Shown here piece by piece: positions 24,386 through 33,469 of a stretch of 33,469 nt of DNA (positions are counted from its first letter, which is position 1; each line of letters begins with the position of its first letter). A program made the position numbers and the translations under genes. A model generated the notes under the pieces. The model saw only the letters and a list, made by a program, of their open reading frames with translations, ran no database searches and was not told where the DNA came from. This DNA comes from Candidatus Liptonbacteria bacterium (GTDB taxonomy: Bacteria; Patescibacteriota; Minisyncoccia; UBA6257; JACOXY01): the NCBI GenBank assembly GCA_016182095.1, contig JACOXY010000016.1:1-33469 (forward strand), in the 5' to 3' direction.

Positions 24386-25828
24386 CTATACCCCTTTAGT
24401 TTTTTCATCGTCATCTGAAAATGGCGGCCTTGGAATCTTCGGCAAAGGGGGTTCTCGTTTTGCGGTTCGTTCGCTCAAAAATTTCCGCAGATCCGGTAAG
24501 TTTGTTTTTGAGTTCTCTCCTCCCTGGTTCGGACGTGGGGGCCGATTATTTCTCTCCGGCCATATTTCTTCGCGCCTTCGGGGCAATAGCCTATTGGTTT
24601 GGTCCCCGCCGACCTGGTTGTAATCTCGTATAAATGGTGATCGTTTAATGGGTTCGCTCTGCCCCCCTAACACGCTTCGCAAAGGCCTTTCGTTTCTTCG
24701 CACAACTTTATCCATAAGTTTTATATAAACGCTCCACTTCGGTAAATTCACCAAGTCGCTTGCGGTAAATTCCGGCATAAATTCCTTTTCCAAAAACTCC
24801 GCGTCAAACGCTCCAACCCTGAAAACAGCAAGGGTCCCGACGTTCCCGAATACAGCCGGCCTTACCTTCTCATCAAGCTGTTCAATATATTGATGCCCCA
24901 AAGTAAGACTTAAGCGATATTTTCTTGCCTCTGATAAAATGCTCGCGAAGGAATCGGTCGCGAAGTTTTGGAACTCATCGACATAAAGATAAAAATCGTT
25001 GCGCTCGCCCTCGGGTATATCAACCCTGGACATAGCCGCGAGTTGCAGACGGGTAATAAGCATGGCGCCCAAAAGCCGCGAATTGTCCTCGCCGATCTTC
25101 CCCTTTGATAGATTGGCTATGAAAATCTTTTTCTCGTCCATTATCTTCCGCATATTTATGGACGAATGATGCTGGCCAACGATGTTCCTGATTAGCGGGT
25201 TTGAAATAAACTGGCCGATTTTATTTTGGATCGCGCCCAAAGCTTCGGTTTCATAACGCTCCGAGTAGCGCCCGAACTCATTAACCCAAAAGGCCTTGAT
25301 AACAGGATCCTTTAGGCTATCCACAATTTTTTTACGGTAATCTTTTTCCGCCATCATACGCATAACGCCCAAAATAGTCGCGCCCGGATATTCAAGAAGC
25401 GCCAAAAGCGTGTTATTCAAAATGTATTCCATCCTCGCCGACCAGGCATCAACCCAGATTTTTTTGAAAACTCCCATAAGCCCGGAGGCAATAAGATGCC
25501 TGAAGTCGGAGGAAACCTGCTCCATGGGATTAAAAGCAACCGGGTATTCGGTATCGGACGGATTAAAATAAATCGTGTCCTGTACTCTCTCTTCCGGCAC
25601 AAACTTCAGCATTTTTTCCGCGAATTCTCCGTGAGGGTCAACAACGGCAACTCCATGACCCGCGCGGATATCGTTTATAGCCATAACCTCCATGAGATTG
25701 GTTTTGCCGGAGCCGGTTTTCCCGATAACATAAACATGCCGGCGCCTGTCGTCGGTTTTAATGCCAAACTTAACATTCTCTCCGCGAAAATTAGAAGTGG
25801 CAAATATATTATCAGCAGTGTTATTCAT
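24386..25828 (-). CDS. TraG/VirD4/TraM-like DNA-binding ATPase
   Basis: HVYVIGKTGSGKTNLMEVMAINDI (Walker A), GVAVVDPHGEFAEKML, DFYLYVDEFQNFATDSFASILSEARKY (Walker B). Confidence 0.85.
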   Translation of the reverse strand: MNNTADNIFATSNFRGENVKFGIKTDDRRRHVYVIGKTGSGKTNLMEVMAINDIRAGHGVAVVDPHGEFAEKMLKFVPEERVQDTIYFNPSDTEYPVAFNPMEQVSSDFRHLIASGLMGVFKKIWVDAWSARMEYILNNTLLALLEYPGATILGVMRMMAEKDYRKKIVDSLKDPVIKAFWVNEFGRYSERYETEALGAIQNKIGQFISNPLIRNIVGQHHSSINMRKIMDEKKIFIANLSKGKIGEDNSRLLGAMLITRLQLAAMSRVDIPEGERNDFYLYVDEFQNFATDSFASILSEARKYRLSLTLGHQYIEQLDEKVRPAVFGNVGTLAVFRVGAFDAEFLEKEFMPEFTASDLVNLPKWSVYIKLMDKVVRRNERPLRSVLGGQSEPIKRSPFIRDYNQVGGDQTNRLLPRRREEIWPERNNRPPRPNQGGENSKTNLPDLRKFLSERTAKREPPLPKIPRPPFSDDDEKTKGV

Positions 25829-25951
25829 CCCTCACTCAAGAAGGAGCATTTTCCGCTTCTTCTCAAAATTAATTATATCTTAATAATTTATTGTTGGTAA
25901 TTAATGTTACGATTTCCAGAACCAACCCAAACTCCTTCTTGAGTGAGGGAT
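25827..25951. repeat. 125-bp element with 20-bp perfect terminal inverted repeats
   Basis: ATCCCTCACTCAAGAAGGAG (25827-25846) / CTCCTTCTTGAGTGAGGGAT (25932-25951). Confidence 0.9.
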
Positions 25952-26020
25952 TTTTTATTTTTGGTTTTTGGTTTTTTATTTATTTTGGGGTTTAGAGTTT
26001 AGAATTTAGAGTTTGCTAAT

Positions 26021-27259
26021 TTACCCAAGAGGTAAATTAGCTGGCGGTGTTCCTTTTTTGGCCTCAATCCGCTCCAGGCGCGGAGCCGCGACTACTGATG
26101 CCGGAAAGTGGTAGAGAGTCGCTAATTCTTCCGTGTTAACAAGAAATCCCCGCGACCAAGCGTTAACACGAGCCCTATCATCCGCAAACCACCTTTTTTT
26201 ATAAGCATTCCAAAGCCTCCTTTTTTTCAAAAATAATCTTTGTTGCTTGAAAAATGGCCACTTGGCAATTGTAAGCGTCTTCTTTAATGGCTTAAGCCCA
26301 TTCATGTTTCTCGTGTTAAACTGCTGAAAAGCTCCGGCTATTGCCGACGCGTTAGACCGCGTAAAATTGGCGCGATGGTCAACATAGATAAACCGGAGAT
26401 TGGCTTCCAGTAAAATTTTTGAAAGCTTTTCTTCAATGCCCTTTACCACATCCCGCTGTCCGGGGGTTACGGAAATTATGCTGGCCATTGCGCCCTCAAC
26501 ATCAGCGCCGATCTTTTTTTTGCCCATCATCTCCTCAATAATTTTTTTTGCTTCTTCTTTAAGATTGCGCACTGTGGGACGAACGAGAAGTTGTATCAAA
26601 ACCACTTCCCCCTCGCGCAAACGAGACATGACTTCGGTAATCGCGGCAAGTGGATCAAGCCGCCGCTCCTCTTCAATGTCTTCAAAATAAGGATAGGTCC
26701 GTATCGGATATGGCTCCTCTTTGGATAGTTTTAAGTTAAGGCCAAAAAGGTCATATGTTTGGTTGGGAAGATTTTCCGGCAGGATATTTAGATAGTCGTC
26801 CGGAGATTCTTTTATTTCCGCTCCCGGATATTGCGCGTAAATCGCCGCCTCAATAAGGTTCCGATATTTAGTGGGAACGCGGATAAAAAAGTGGACACTG
26901 CGAGCGATACCCACCATCTCAAAACTTATCCAATCCACAATTAAACCCTTCCACCATTTTTCTGTAAGTGTGATCGTAGGATCTATGCCGTTTACCGCCG
27001 CAAAAACTTGCTCCATGGCTTTGGGCGTGCGGAGTATTTCGCGAGGAACACTAACCTCTAATAAGGTCCAAGTGAATTTTTGAAGATACTGAAGTTTTAA
27101 ATAAAAGACCCACAAATCTCTAAAGATTAAAAACAAAACAATGGGCAGTAATAACCACCAAACCTGCAAGAGCATGTTCCAGGCAAAACCAAAAGTGGTG
27201 AATAAAGTTTCAATCGGCGACATGCTTATATTGTACAATTGACAATTGACAATTGACAA
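26021..27259 (-). CDS. membrane protein, partner of the preceding ATPase
   Basis: Two N-terminal TM segments then a long soluble domain; lies directly upstream of the ATPase gene on the same strand. Confidence 0.6.
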   Translation of the reverse strand: MSIVNCQLYNISMSPIETLFTTFGFAWNMLLQVWWLLLPIVLFLIFRDLWVFYLKLQYLQKFTWTLLEVSVPREILRTPKAMEQVFAAVNGIDPTITLTEKWWKGLIVDWISFEMVGIARSVHFFIRVPTKYRNLIEAAIYAQYPGAEIKESPDDYLNILPENLPNQTYDLFGLNLKLSKEEPYPIRTYPYFEDIEEERRLDPLAAITEVMSRLREGEVVLIQLLVRPTVRNLKEEAKKIIEEMMGKKKIGADVEGAMASIISVTPGQRDVVKGIEEKLSKILLEANLRFIYVDHRANFTRSNASAIAGAFQQFNTRNMNGLKPLKKTLTIAKWPFFKQQRLFLKKRRLWNAYKKRWFADDRARVNAWSRGFLVNTEELATLYHFPASVVAAPRLERIEAKKGTPPANLPLG

Positions 27260-27339
27260 TTGACCTTAAAAACAAAGGCCTCAAAAATTTTCGGGGCGTT
27301 ACTTGTCAAAGGTCAAATGTTAAATGTTATTAAATGAAG

Positions 27340-28341
27340 CTATGCTTCATTTAATTTGTACCTGCCATCAGAAGCCCTGGTAAAGTGCTTTTTATTCTGC
27401 AAATTCAAAAGAATGGTGTTTTCTTTAAACTGCCTTTCGGAGCGGACTAGCTTTACGATTTCGCCGGAGTTAAGCGCGCCATTGTTTTTCAAAATACGCT
27501 CAATGACTTCTTTGGTTGTGCCGGGTTCAAAACCCTGATCAGTAAGGGCGTAAACTCCGCGGCCGACCAGCACAAACCTTGCGTCCTTAATAAGCTCGTT
27601 ATGCACGGTTGAGGCGTGAACTTTTTTCTCGTCAAATTTTTTCTGCTGAATAAGAGTCGCTATCTCCTTGAAATGAACGGGTTTGCCGAATTTTTTAAGC
27701 ACCAAATATGCCCTGTCGCGCACTGTTTTGGGATTCACCTCCGGCCAGTCATTTAATCCAAAATCCCCATACGCGTTAAAGCCGAATTTCTTGGAAATCA
27801 CAAGGTGGTTTTTATCCTGCGAAGAAAGCTCATCGTAAGAATTTTTTTCTAAAACATTTTCCTTGGCCAAAGAGAAAGATTTATAAGTATTACTTATGGC
27901 CGCTTTGGCATTTTGTAGCGACATGTCGTCAACATACCAGAAACTGTGAAATTCCTTATCGTCGGGATAAAATGAAAGCTTGCGCTCCGCTTCCAATATG
28001 AAGTGAAGTTGATCGGCGTTTAGTGTGAACCCAAAGCTTTCTTTAAGCAGAGAGATTATGGAGGATTCAGCGGATAATCCGCCGTCCTTCTCAACCTTCT
28101 TATGGACTGCCGCTAAAATTGATTTGACCGGCTCGGAACCAATTCTTTTTCTCACGTCTTGAAGAGCCGCGGCTTCAATCTGCCGTATTCTTTCCCTTGT
28201 AACCCCATATTTCCCGCCCAACGCCGCGAGCGTTAAACTGCCTCCTTTGCCGTCCAGGCAAAAGCGCTTATTTAAAACCTCTTTTTGCCGATCACTTAAG
28301 CCATCCGTTAAAACCTTGATAATAGCGCTTAGATTGAGCAT
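27340..28341 (-). CDS. sigma-70 region 4-like HTH + HARE-HTH domain regulator
   Basis: LSDRQKEVLNKRFCLDGKGGSLTLAALGGKYGVTRERIRQIEAAALQDVRKRI; then KTVRDRAYLVLKKFGKPVHFKEIATLIQQKKF....STVHNELIKDARFVLVGRGVYAL. Confidence 0.8.
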   Translation of the reverse strand: MLNLSAIIKVLTDGLSDRQKEVLNKRFCLDGKGGSLTLAALGGKYGVTRERIRQIEAAALQDVRKRIGSEPVKSILAAVHKKVEKDGGLSAESSIISLLKESFGFTLNADQLHFILEAERKLSFYPDDKEFHSFWYVDDMSLQNAKAAISNTYKSFSLAKENVLEKNSYDELSSQDKNHLVISKKFGFNAYGDFGLNDWPEVNPKTVRDRAYLVLKKFGKPVHFKEIATLIQQKKFDEKKVHASTVHNELIKDARFVLVGRGVYALTDQGFEPGTTKEVIERILKNNGALNSGEIVKLVRSERQFKENTILLNLQNKKHFTRASDGRYKLNEA

Positions 28342-28503
28342 ATTTATTGCTTAATTCTTATATTGATACAGTATAATATAACACGCTATACCTTGTCAAG
28401 TCAACGGGCGCTCCTGCCCCCCCCTTTGTCCCAGTCACGCTAAACTGTAAGAAGCGGGCTCGCCACCTTTCGGCGGGTTCTACAAACTCACTGCGGGCAG
28501 GAT

Positions 28504-29427
28504 TCAGTGTCGCTTCGCTACATCATGCCACACTGTTAAAAGAGGCGAAGCGACAAAAATTGAGGAGTAGGTGCCGGCGACAACTCCCAAAAGAAGCGCC
28601 AGTATAAAATAAGTGAGCGTATCCGGACCAAGTATTAGGAGGGTCAGTAAAACGATGATAAGAGTGAGCGATGTATTGATTGACCGGAACATGGTGTCGT
28701 TTACACTCATATTCACGATTCTTGTGAGCTCATCTTTGTTTCTTTCATGCATCAAATTTTCCCTGATCCTGTCAAAAACAACAATGGTGTCGTGAACGGA
28801 AAATCCTAAAATAACTAAAATCGCCACCATAAAATTAGTGTCAATCTCCGCTCCATAAAATTTACCAAACACCGCCATCATGCCAGTGGGGAGAGCAATG
28901 TCATGAAATAAAGTGACAAGCGTAACAACTCCATATTTCCAGGAAGCAACCGGCTTTGATGCTTTCCGAAACGCGAAAGCGATATAAAGCGAGATGCCGA
29001 CTAAAACCAAAAGCACGGCCGTTATGGCCCTCTCGCGCAATTCATGGCCAATCGTCGGACCAATAGACTGGAACGACAACTCGTGAAGATCTCCATATTT
29101 AGTTTTTAGTTTCACCAAATAATCTTGGTGTTCTGCTTCACTAATGCTGGGAGCGCGTATTATAAAATCTCCCGCGGAACCCAAAACCGCGAGCGTCTTA
29201 AGTCCCAATTCGCGATCCATAAAATTCTGAAGCCCAGAGACAGATGGGACATTATCTTCGGATGGATTCGAAGCGCTCACAACAGGCAAAAATTTAATCT
29301 GCCAAAAAGTCCCACCCTTAAAATCAATCCCTTGGTTGAAGCCGAAAATAGCGATGGCTAAAATGCTCGCCGCGACCAACAAGCCGGAAATAGTCAAAAA
29401 GATTTTGCGTTTAGCTATAATGTTCAT
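28504..29427 (-). CDS. secF: protein translocase subunit SecF
   Basis: GFNQGIDFKGGTFWQI...ALPTGMMAVFG...ILGFSVHDTIVVFDRIREN...SINTSLTLIIVLLTLLILG. Confidence 0.95.
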   Translation of the reverse strand: MNIIAKRKIFLTISGLLVAASILAIAIFGFNQGIDFKGGTFWQIKFLPVVSASNPSEDNVPSVSGLQNFMDRELGLKTLAVLGSAGDFIIRAPSISEAEHQDYLVKLKTKYGDLHELSFQSIGPTIGHELRERAITAVLLVLVGISLYIAFAFRKASKPVASWKYGVVTLVTLFHDIALPTGMMAVFGKFYGAEIDTNFMVAILVILGFSVHDTIVVFDRIRENLMHERNKDELTRIVNMSVNDTMFRSINTSLTLIIVLLTLLILGPDTLTYFILALLLGVVAGTYSSIFVASPLLTVWHDVAKRH

Positions 29428-30722
29428 TTGTTCTTTATAAATAATCTCAACATTGTGCGGGTCACAATAATCGCGCTAAACATGCTGGTTAAAACACCAA
29501 TAAATAAAGTCAGGGCAAATCCACGCACAAAGCTTGAAGTATAGAAATATAAGATAATTGTTGAAATTATGGTTGTAATATTCGAGTCGCGTATGGAAGG
29601 CCACGCTCTCCTAAAACCCTCTTCTATCGCCGAAAGGCGCGATAAGCCCCGCCTAAGTTCTTCTTTGGTCCTCTCAAAAATCAGAATGTTTGCGTCAACA
29701 GCCATGCCAATAGATAGGATAAAACCAGCCACGCCGGCAAGCGTCATGGTTATAGGAACAAACTTAAAAACAGCAAGCGTCACAGTAAGATATATGAGTA
29801 GTGCCAATCCCGCGAAAGCTCCAAATTGACGATAATAAATAACCATGAAAAGCAAAATCAAGAGAGAGCCGATAAAGCCGGCATAAATCGCCCTACTTAA
29901 AGAGTTTATGCCCAGTGTGGCATTCACGGTTTGCTGGCTTATTAAGTTAATGGGGGCCGGGAGCGCGCCCGCGCTAAGAAGTCCGGCCAACGCCTTTGTT
30001 TCGGGGAGAGTAAATTGTCCGGTTATGACAGCGTTTCCTCCAACTATTTTTTGGTTTACCACCGGGGCGGATATCAACGCTTCGTCTAAAAAGATGGCTA
30101 GGGGGCGGCCGACATTTTTATCCGTTATCTCCTCAAACAGGGCCGCGCCTTCGCTATTAAATGAAATGGCAATTTGCGGTTTGCCGAGCTGATCAAAATC
30201 AACTCTCGCGGTTTTAAGAAATCTGCCGGTTAAACCGGTTTCTTTATATTCAAATTTGGGGGTTGGGACGCTTCCCACATCAAGCGAAGATGTTCCGGAG
30301 GTTTCCGTCTCGGGATGCGTTGAAGTTCCCACTTCAACCACTTCCCGAAAATCCAAAAAGGCGGTGCGGCCGATTTGCCGAATCGCCTCGGCTGAATCTT
30401 TAATACCGGCAATTTCGGCTATAATTCTGTACGAGTCCCCCTCTTTTGCCGTATAGACAAGCGGTTCAGAAACACCAAAGGTATTAACACGACGCTCGAT
30501 CACATCGCGCAAGCCATCATGTACTGGAGATCTATCGCCACTCTCCACTTTTGACATATCAACCTCAAAAATAAGATGGCTGCCGCCTACCAAGTCCAAG
30601 CCCAATTTCCACGGCTTATAGGAAGCGCCGTATCCGGTAGGATAGACAAAAACACCGGCCGCGACAGCCAAAATTACTATTCCTATAAAGACCAATAAAT
30701 ATTTTTGACGCGCTTCGGACAT
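29424..30722 (-). CDS. secD: protein translocase subunit SecD
   Basis: WKLGLDLVGGSHLIFEVD...PLAIFLDEALISAPVVNQKIVGGNAVITG...SIGMAVDANILIFERTKEELRRG; 4-nt overlap with secF. Confidence 0.95.
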   Translation of the reverse strand: MSEARQKYLLVFIGIVILAVAAGVFVYPTGYGASYKPWKLGLDLVGGSHLIFEVDMSKVESGDRSPVHDGLRDVIERRVNTFGVSEPLVYTAKEGDSYRIIAEIAGIKDSAEAIRQIGRTAFLDFREVVEVGTSTHPETETSGTSSLDVGSVPTPKFEYKETGLTGRFLKTARVDFDQLGKPQIAISFNSEGAALFEEITDKNVGRPLAIFLDEALISAPVVNQKIVGGNAVITGQFTLPETKALAGLLSAGALPAPINLISQQTVNATLGINSLSRAIYAGFIGSLLILLFMVIYYRQFGAFAGLALLIYLTVTLAVFKFVPITMTLAGVAGFILSIGMAVDANILIFERTKEELRRGLSRLSAIEEGFRRAWPSIRDSNITTIISTIILYFYTSSFVRGFALTLFIGVLTSMFSAIIVTRTMLRLFIKNK

Positions 30723-30815
30723 GATGGCAAATCGCTTAGCGCTAATAAACTAATGAGTAAAATGGTAGCAGGATTTGCCAAGATCGGCAAATGCAGCAAA
30801 ACTACTTCAAAAAAT

Positions 30816-30844
30816 TTGCGCTTTGGGTTAAAATAAGATATATT
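30816..30844 (+). promoter_or_regulatory. sigma70-like promoter upstream of tRNA-Lys locus
   Basis: TTGCGC - 17 nt - TATATT. Confidence 0.5.
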
Positions 30845-30859
30845 AAGTAATCAAAAATC

Positions 30860-30965
30860 GCGCCCATAGCTCCCTCCTTCGCATTACCAAATCGTAATGC
30901 TTCGGAAGGGCAAGCAGTATCATTTACACGCTTGCTCATCCGAAGCTTTGTGATTAAAACAAAGC
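30860..30965 (+). repeat. partial copy of tRNA-Lys 5' end plus three consecutive hairpins
   Basis: gcgcccatagctc vs tRNA gcacccatagctc; hairpins GCATTAC/GTAATGC, TTCGG-GCAAGC/GCTTGC-CCGAA, GCTTTGT/ACAAAGC. Confidence 0.65.
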
Positions 30966-30973
30966 GCAGGAGA

Positions 30974-31047
30974 GCACCCATAGCTCAGTCCGGTAGAGCA
31001 GCTCCCTTTTAAGGAGATGGTCCCAGGTTCAAATCCTGGTGGGTGCA
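30974..31047 (+). tRNA. tRNA-Lys(TTT)
   Basis: GCACCCA-TAGCTCAGTCCGGTAGAGCA-GCTCC-CTTTTAA-GGAGA-TGGTC-CCAGG-TTCAAAT-CCTGG-TGGGTGC-A. Confidence 0.93.
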
Positions 31048-31097
31048 CAGTTGGATAAAGTCGCCGTCCCAAGCCTTTTGCAGTCTCCTCCAAGGGC

Positions 31098-32012
31098 GTG
31101 TTATCATTTGATCATATGCTATTCGTTCGCCATCGTGTTCTGACACTCTCTGCGCTGCTTGCGGCGTCACTCGTCGTCCTGGCAATGGCCCTCGTTTGGC
31201 CGCCCCAGGCGGCGCCGGGAACGACCACGCCGCCGATCAGCTGGACGCCGAATCACCTTGTCGTCACCCTCACGCCGGGCGACTCGGAGAGCATCCAGGC
31301 AACAGCCTCCTTCCTAAGGCCGGTCCCCGCTATGACTGCAGGCGTGGTCCCAGCACTCACGCCCTACATCTCCGTTAGTCCTGCGGCCATCACTCCCATG
31401 AGCGCCGGGTCGTCGCAGGTCTTCGACCTCTCGTTTACAATACCCGAGGGGACTCCCTTTCAGACGATCGAGGGAACCCTTCACCTTCGGTCTGAAGCCG
31501 ACACGGTCGCGCGACCGCTACCGATCACTCTGAACATCTGGCCTGAATTTTCCGATGCCACTACTGGAGTTTCCATCGGTTTTCCCCCCGATCTCCTTCC
31601 TGAAGAGATGGCCGTTCCTCCGGCACCTCTCGGGCCAGGCCAGGCTTACACCATTGCGGTATTCGGTCCCGCTCAAGCCACGGGCGCCTCTCCGGACGAA
31701 GCCCCCCAGACTGGCTGTCATTTGTCCCTCGGCCTCGAAGATAACTCGATGCAGATGGCGCTTGACCAATGGCTTCTGCTGCACAATCCTCCATCAACCA
31801 GTGAGATAGACGTTCTGTCTACACTAGCGAATCGACCAGCGATCCGCCGCCACGGTGTGGATGCTCTATTCGCCGCCCCTTACGAAATGGCCTTCGTGCC
31901 CGATACGGGCGTTGTGTACGTACTGTCAGCCGTAGCTTATGGCGATCCTATAGATCAGCAATCGTGCCTTACAGAGTTCCACGACAGCTTAGCAACCTTC
32001 GCAATACCTTAA
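31098..32012 (+). CDS. secreted/anchored hypothetical protein with GC-rich codon usage
   Basis: N-terminal signal/TM (VLTLSALLAASLVVLAMALVW); ATG start likely at 31116; much higher G+C than neighbours. Confidence 0.65.
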   Translation: MLSFDHMLFVRHRVLTLSALLAASLVVLAMALVWPPQAAPGTTTPPISWTPNHLVVTLTPGDSESIQATASFLRPVPAMTAGVVPALTPYISVSPAAITPMSAGSSQVFDLSFTIPEGTPFQTIEGTLHLRSEADTVARPLPITLNIWPEFSDATTGVSIGFPPDLLPEEMAVPPAPLGPGQAYTIAVFGPAQATGASPDEAPQTGCHLSLGLEDNSMQMALDQWLLLHNPPSTSEIDVLSTLANRPAIRRHGVDALFAAPYEMAFVPDTGVVYVLSAVAYGDPIDQQSCLTEFHDSLATFAIP

Positions 32013-32025
32013 GATGATGAGGTAA

Positions 32026-32208
32026 ATTAGTGGCGCTTGGCTATACCCGGTAACCTTATCAGAGCTTGGCAAGACATACGAAGTAAGCGCAACGGTTGAT
32101 TCAGATTCAGAAATTCGCGAATCAGACGAGTCCAACAACGTCCTAACAAAGCATTTCGAACTTTACCAGGATCTCGGCGGAGTTCTTAACGCTCGGGCCA
32201 TTGATTAG
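32026..32208 (+). pseudogene. C-terminal fragment of a CARDB-like domain protein
   Basis: Frame reads YPVTLSELGKTYEVSATVDSDSEIRESDESNNVLTKHFELYQDLGGVLNARAID*, no start codon; VDxxxxIxESDExNN is CARDB-like. Confidence 0.65.
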
Positions 32209-32240
32209 GCAAAGAACATGGGCAGTGTTTTTGAGCTATT

Positions 32241-33371
32241 TTATCTCATCTCATCCAGCAATTTTTTCAATTTAGGATCCATCTTGGACGGCTTCAAAAC
32301 ATTAAATGACAAAAATAAATCCCCTCGCTTGCCTTCCGTAGAGCCGAAGGAGTCGTGGCCGCCGAAGCGAGGCATGCCTTCTCCGGCAATTTTTACGGAT
32401 TCAGCGAAGTTAAATCCGGGGGTAAGACTGACCTTTATCTTATTGCCGCGAAGACCGGTTATCAAGATTTCATCCTTAAGCAGGGCTTGAACCAAGTCTA
32501 TGTCATGCCTAAGTAGTAAATTTTGTCCCTCTCTCTTAAATAGGTGGTGCGGCTTAATCACAATTCTTACATAAAGATCTCCCTGGCTCGCGCCTCTCTC
32601 TCCAGACTCTCCGGCCCCCTGAACCTGGATCAATTGGCCGCTGCTTACCCCCGGCAAAATATTTATGGTAACTTCTTTCTCGCCCTTAACGCGCCCCACG
32701 CCTCCGCAAGATCTGCAAATTTTATTCGGAATTTTGCCGGTAGCATAACACTGGCCACAGGTTTTTACCTGCGAAAAACTGCCGAAAAATGTTTTGCGGC
32801 TTTCCTTGACTTCTCCCTGCCCGCCGCATTTTTCGCAAATTTTCGTGCCAGCCGAAAGTTCAGCGCCCTCTCCCCCGCAAGTCTCGCATTTAATAAAAGT
32901 TTTGAATTGAATTTTTTTGGTTACGCCATGGAGAGCGTCTTCAAGCGTGATCACCTCGCTAATTTCCAAATCTGCGCCGCGGCTGTAACTCTTACGTCGG
33001 GGTTTTACGCCCAGCCCTTCAAAAAAAGCGTCAAAAATATCGCCGATATCTCCCGCATCTCCGGGAAAACCGAACCCAAATGATTCACCTTGAGCGGAGC
33101 CAAAAGGTTCGTTCCCGTGAAAAGGAAAACCGCCCCAACCATAAGCCGGGCCGCCTCCGCCGGGAAAATCAGCCGTCCCAAAACGGTCATAATTAGCGCG
33201 CTTCTCCTTGTTTGATAAAACCTGATAGGCCTCGTTTACTTCCTTGAATCTTTTCTCGTCGCCGCCCTTCTTGTCTGGATGGTATTCGTGAGCCATTTTC
33301 CTGTAAGCTTTTTTTATCTCCTCTTCGGTAGCTCCCTTATGTAGCCCTAAAATTTTGTAGAAATCCTTCAT
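32241..33371 (-). CDS. dnaJ: chaperone protein DnaJ
   Basis: DFYKILGLHKGATEEEIKKAYRKMAHEYHPDKK; four CxxCxGxG-type zinc motifs; C-terminal DnaJ domain. Confidence 0.96.
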   Translation of the reverse strand: MKDFYKILGLHKGATEEEIKKAYRKMAHEYHPDKKGGDEKRFKEVNEAYQVLSNKEKRANYDRFGTADFPGGGGPAYGWGGFPFHGNEPFGSAQGESFGFGFPGDAGDIGDIFDAFFEGLGVKPRRKSYSRGADLEISEVITLEDALHGVTKKIQFKTFIKCETCGGEGAELSAGTKICEKCGGQGEVKESRKTFFGSFSQVKTCGQCYATGKIPNKICRSCGGVGRVKGEKEVTINILPGVSSGQLIQVQGAGESGERGASQGDLYVRIVIKPHHLFKREGQNLLLRHDIDLVQALLKDEILITGLRGNKIKVSLTPGFNFAESVKIAGEGMPRFGGHDSFGSTEGKRGDLFLSFNVLKPSKMDPKLKKLLDEMR

Positions 33372-33469
33372 ACTGCGAACTTTTATTCAAATTCTACAAA
33401 TCGCTACAAATAAAAGACTGGGTTATTCGTAGCCATTGGTAGAAAATTTGTAGTTATTTTAGTAGTACT

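Noticed and set aside
27233-27263. CAATTGA tandem heptamers (also near 12459-12484)
   Set aside because: Short low-complexity slippage repeats; no extra evidence of function.

Overview
The window looks like part of a Patescibacteria/CPR-type genome: reduced gene set, many short palindromic repeats, one-domain or shortened translation factors, and surface-protein clusters. Housekeeping genes are topA (3' part cut by the window edge), dprA, rpmE, prfA (lacks the N-terminal domain), rpmG, rpsB, tsf, trmD, secD, secF and dnaJ. There is also a coiled-coil lytic transglycosylase, a TraG/VirD4-like ATPase with a membrane partner, and a large secreted/surface cluster (15.2-23.5 kb) with two cohesin-like proteins and a dockerin-like protein. 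The most unusual region is 6.5-11.1 kb. Three divergent members of one uncharacterised protein family (N-terminal HTH plus a 'YWxEG...FWSxxTxI' domain) each end within -10 to +6 nt of the 5' end of a tRNA gene on the same strand (Trp, Thr-UGU, Tyr). Two tRNA genes there carry ~200-nt group I introns: tRNA-Tyr(GUA) split U35/A36 and tRNA-Thr(GGU) split after U36. The region also has truncated tRNA copies and runs of perfect hairpins. A second theme is short (~100-145 bp) elements with 14-20 bp terminal inverted repeats next to or inside genes, and one surface gene enclosed by 74-bp perfect inverted repeats that could be an invertible cassette. All product names come from reading translations by eye; no database search was run.
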